From a bacterium (GTDB lineage Bacteria > Zhuqueibacterota > Zhuqueibacteria > Residuimicrobiales > Krinioviventaceae): a DNA stretch of 7,126 nucleotides. Numbering within the stretch: the stretch's first letter is position 1; each line of letters begins with the position of its first letter. A model generated the notes under the pieces. That model had not been told where the DNA came from. It worked only from the letters and a program-made list of their open reading frames with translations, and made no database searches. The DNA is taken from assembly GCA_024278645.1 (NCBI GenBank), contig JAJRST010000399.1, positions 1 through 7,126 of the forward strand. Reading direction: 5' to 3'. This document shows, one piece after another, positions 6,001 to 7,126 of this stretch. Position numbers and translations under genes: made by a program.

Positions 6001-6195
6001 ATGCCCAAAATGAAGTCAAACCGCGCCTCGGCGAAACGGTTTCGCACCACGGGGAGCGGTAAAATACGCAGGAACAAGGCTTACGCCAGTCATATTTTGA
6101 CGAAAAAGTCGCAAAAAAGAAAACGCAATTTGCGCAAGTCCGGCCTGGTGTCGGCGGCTGATGAAAAGCGCGTTCGTCAGCTCATCACTCGTTAG
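6001..6195 (+). CDS. rpmI: 50S ribosomal protein bL35
   Basis: This 64-residue, very basic protein has the standard bL35 length. It starts MPKMKSNRASAKRF, followed by TGSGKIRRNKAY and a KKSQKRKRNLRK patch, the family pattern for a small protein buried in 23S rRNA of the large subunit. ATG 6001 is preceded by GAGGTGAT at 5987-5994, an extended match to the 3' end of 16S rRNA. Its position between infC and rplT is the conserved order of this operon. In E. coli, bL20 represses translation of rpmI-rplT through an RNA structure; I cannot identify such a structure by eye in the short spacers here. Confidence 0.96.
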   Translation: MPKMKSNRASAKRFRTTGSGKIRRNKAYASHILTKKSQKRKRNLRKSGLVSAADEKRVRQLITR

Positions 6196-6225
6196 TTTGC
6201 AAATAAAAGTCGTAACGGAGGAAAT

Positions 6226-6573
6226 ATGCCCAGATCAAGTTCGTCGGCGCCGACACGACGTCGTCGGAATAAATATTTAAAAGCCGCAAAAGGCTACTAT
6301 GGCGGCAAGCATCGTTTGTTCAAATCCGCAAAAGAGCAGGTTGAAAAGGGTATGCTTTACGCTTATCGAGACCGTCGTGTTCGTCGACGTGAATTTCGCC
6401 GTTTGTGGATTACCCGCATTAATGCCGCCGCGAGAATGTTCGATATGTCCTATTCTCAGTTAATAGACGGTATGAACAAGAAGGGTCTTGAAATCAACCG
6501 CAAAATGCTCGCCGACTTGGCGGTAAGAGATATTCAGGCTTTTGAAGAAATTGTCAAAACAGTTAAAGCTTGA
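6226..6573 (+). CDS. rplT: 50S ribosomal protein bL20
   Basis: This 115-residue protein is the usual length for bL20, which binds 23S rRNA early and is needed for large-subunit assembly. Recognisable blocks are LKAAKGYYGGKHRLF (about 18-32), AYRDRRVRRREFRRLWITRI (about 46-65), INAAARMFDMSYSQLIDG and NRKMLADLAVRD. The N-terminal tail SSSSAPTRRRRNKY is serine-rich before the arginines, less basic than in many bL20 proteins. ATG 6226 has GGAGG at 6217-6221, four bases upstream. It is 30 bases after rpmI and ends the operon: two hairpin terminators follow within about 120 bases. In other bacteria this protein is also the translational repressor of its operon. Confidence 0.96.
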   Translation: MPRSSSSAPTRRRRNKYLKAAKGYYGGKHRLFKSAKEQVEKGMLYAYRDRRVRRREFRRLWITRINAAARMFDMSYSQLIDGMNKKGLEINRKMLADLAVRDIQAFEEIVKTVKA

Positions 6574-6578
6574 TTGCC

Positions 6579-6623
6579 AATTCAATGACGGCATAACTGA
6601 AAAACGGTTGTCATTCAATTTTT
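6579..6623 (+). terminator. First intrinsic terminator after rplT
   Basis: AATT-C-AATGAC (6579-6589) pairs with GTCATT-C-AATT (6610-6620) across a single C/C mismatch. An inner stem AACTG/CGGTT (6595-6599 with 6605-6609) closes on an AAAAA loop, with a five-base bulge at 6590-6594. TTTTT ends at 6623. It begins six bases after the rplT stop. The stem is A/T-rich and mismatched, so termination may be partial. Confidence 0.6.
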
Positions 6624-6631
6624 GCAAGACG

Positions 6632-6689
6632 AAGAGACTGTGTCGTATGCCTTGTTGAAAGGCGTTAATCAGTCTCTTTTATTTTTTTA
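6632..6689 (+). terminator. Second, stronger terminator after rplT
   Basis: AAGAGACTG (6632-6640) pairs perfectly with CAGTCTCTT (6670-6678). An inner stem ATGCCTT/AAGGCGT (6647-6653 with 6659-6665, one G-U) closes on a GTTGA loop. The stem is followed by TTTTATTTTTTTAT (to about 6690), a long T-rich tract. Placed right after the first hairpin, it ends the thrS-infC-rpmI-rplT operon firmly. Confidence 0.85.
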
Positions 6690-6768
6690 TGCGAATTTCA
6701 AATCATGGATAAATACTTGTAAATTATAGATTTTCATTGACTTTTTCAGGAAAACGGCGTACGTTAAA
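6690..6768 (+). other. A/T-rich leader of the ZapB-like gene; promoter not resolved
   Basis: This spacer is markedly A/T-rich and follows strong terminators, so a promoter for the next gene is expected here. TATAGA (6725-6730) could be a -10 element, but no good -35 sits at the right distance. TTGACT (6737-6742) with TACGTT (6760-6765) has 17-base spacing but would start transcription at or after the ATG. The only Shine-Dalgarno-like sequence, AGGAAA at 6748-6753, is too far from ATG 6769 to be convincing. Confidence 0.3.
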
Positions 6769-6987
6769 ATGGCTGATGATTATTTATTAGACGTTCTTGA
6801 ACAACGTGTCTATTTTGCATTGAAAAAAATTGCGGATCAGCAAAACAGGATAAACACGCTTGCTCATGAAAAAAAAGAACTCGAACAGTCTCTCTCGATG
6901 CATAAAATTGAAATAGATCGCTTAAAGAGAGAGTTACAAAAAGCTGAAAGCAGTACGGATGCTGCTGTGGTCTTGCGATACCAGTAG
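6769..6987 (+). CDS. ZapB-like coiled-coil protein, ended by an in-frame TAG
   Basis: The frame starts at ATG 6769 and encodes 72 residues to TAG at 6985-6987. Apart from a short N-terminal MADDYLLDVLEQRV, it is a continuous amphipathic helix with hydrophobic residues in heptad spacing (LEQRVYFALKKIA, INTLAHEKKELEQSL, IEIDRLKREL), so it is predicted to form a coiled coil. Small coiled-coil genes of this type commonly lie near the rplT/pheST region beside zapA and are annotated as ZapB-like cell-division factors; the assignment rests on that resemblance and position, not on a specific motif. The coding pattern does not stop at this TAG: 23 more codons in the same frame continue the helix (see the next entry). 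The product here may be truncated, read through, or the gene may be freshly inactivated. Confidence 0.6.
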   Translation: MADDYLLDVLEQRVYFALKKIADQQNRINTLAHEKKELEQSLSMHKIEIDRLKRELQKAESSTDAAVVLRYQ

Positions 6988-7059
6988 CGGGAAGCAAAGC
7001 TGAAAACCCGCCTTGAGGAACTGCTGAACAAGATCGACAAGGCAGGAATATTGGAATAG
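6988..7059 (+). pseudogene. In-frame continuation of the ZapB-like gene beyond the TAG
   Basis: Directly after TAG 6985-6987 the same frame reads REAKLKTRLEELL then NKIDKAGILE and ends at a second TAG (7057-7059). The heptad pattern of the upstream helix carries on, and a short Leu/Ile-rich helix ending this way is what I expect at the C-terminus of ZapB-like proteins. The full unbroken protein would have 96 residues. The stop context is CAG-TAG-CGG; a single T-to-C change would restore CAG (Gln). No Shine-Dalgarno or start codon is seen that would make this a separate gene. Confidence 0.55.
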
Positions 7060-7126
7060 ACTGCACGGCATGAAAAGACATCGAAAGCACGTTTTAAATT
7101 CTCGCAATGTCAAGTTTGCATGGAAA
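7060..7126 (+). other. Window end, no gene assigned
   Basis: Two ATGs open frames to the right edge (7070, reading MKRHRKHVLN; 7107, reading MSSLHG). Neither has a recognisable Shine-Dalgarno sequence and neither resembles the start of ZapA, which would be the expected neighbour. The stretch is too short to call. Confidence 0.3.

Noticed and set aside
6764..7090. Minus-strand frame opposite the ZapB-like gene (108 residues)
   Set aside because: It is antisense to the coiled-coil frame and shows no domain. It ends within the expected leader region, and the plus-strand heptad pattern explains the open frame better.

Overview
The window is a stretch of bacterial chromosome with every recognisable gene on the + strand. 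It is mostly housekeeping translation and ribosome-assembly functions; I see no mobile element, CRISPR array or defence island. The organism is probably a Gram-negative-type bacterium: there is a secreted DUF3616 protein, a ZapB-like coiled-coil gene near the ribosomal operon, and tRNA genes without an encoded CCA. The bL20, ThrRS and ZapB-like sequences remind me of the FCB/Calditrichota-type phyla, but this is only an impression and I do not assign a phylum.

Region 1 (1-2922) is a tightly packed transcription unit. It runs from the 3' end of an unidentified gene to a divergent TrmB-type tRNA methyltransferase, then the ribosome-assembly GTPase RsgA, then an exported DUF3616 protein. Every junction overlaps (TAATG at 97-101, 10 bases at 764-773, ATGA at 1855-1858), which suggests translational coupling.

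Region 2 (2923-3515) is a tRNA cluster, Gly(GCC)-Cys(GCA)-Leu(UAA)-Val(GAC). A near-consensus sigma70-type promoter (TTGCAT-17-TATATT) sits just upstream. One terminator-like hairpin lies between Leu and Val, and a strong one lies between Val and thrS.

Region 3 (3516-6573) is the classical thrS-infC-rpmI-rplT operon: threonyl-tRNA synthetase, IF3, bL35 and bL20. The infC start is best read as the non-canonical AUU codon at 5468. That is the hallmark of IF3 autoregulation, and a caller limited to ATG/GTG/TTG would miss it and choose TTG at 5462, which directly abuts the Shine-Dalgarno sequence.

Region 4 (6574-7126) starts with two tandem hairpin terminators and then a short ZapB-like coiled-coil gene. 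That gene carries an in-frame TAG at codon 73, followed by 23 codons that look like its natural C-terminus and a second TAG. In many bacteria pheS-pheT sits between rplT and the zapB/zapA pair; here it is absent. The most useful observations are the AUU start of infC, the in-frame amber codon in the ZapB-like gene, and the hairpins embedded between the tRNA genes and thrS.
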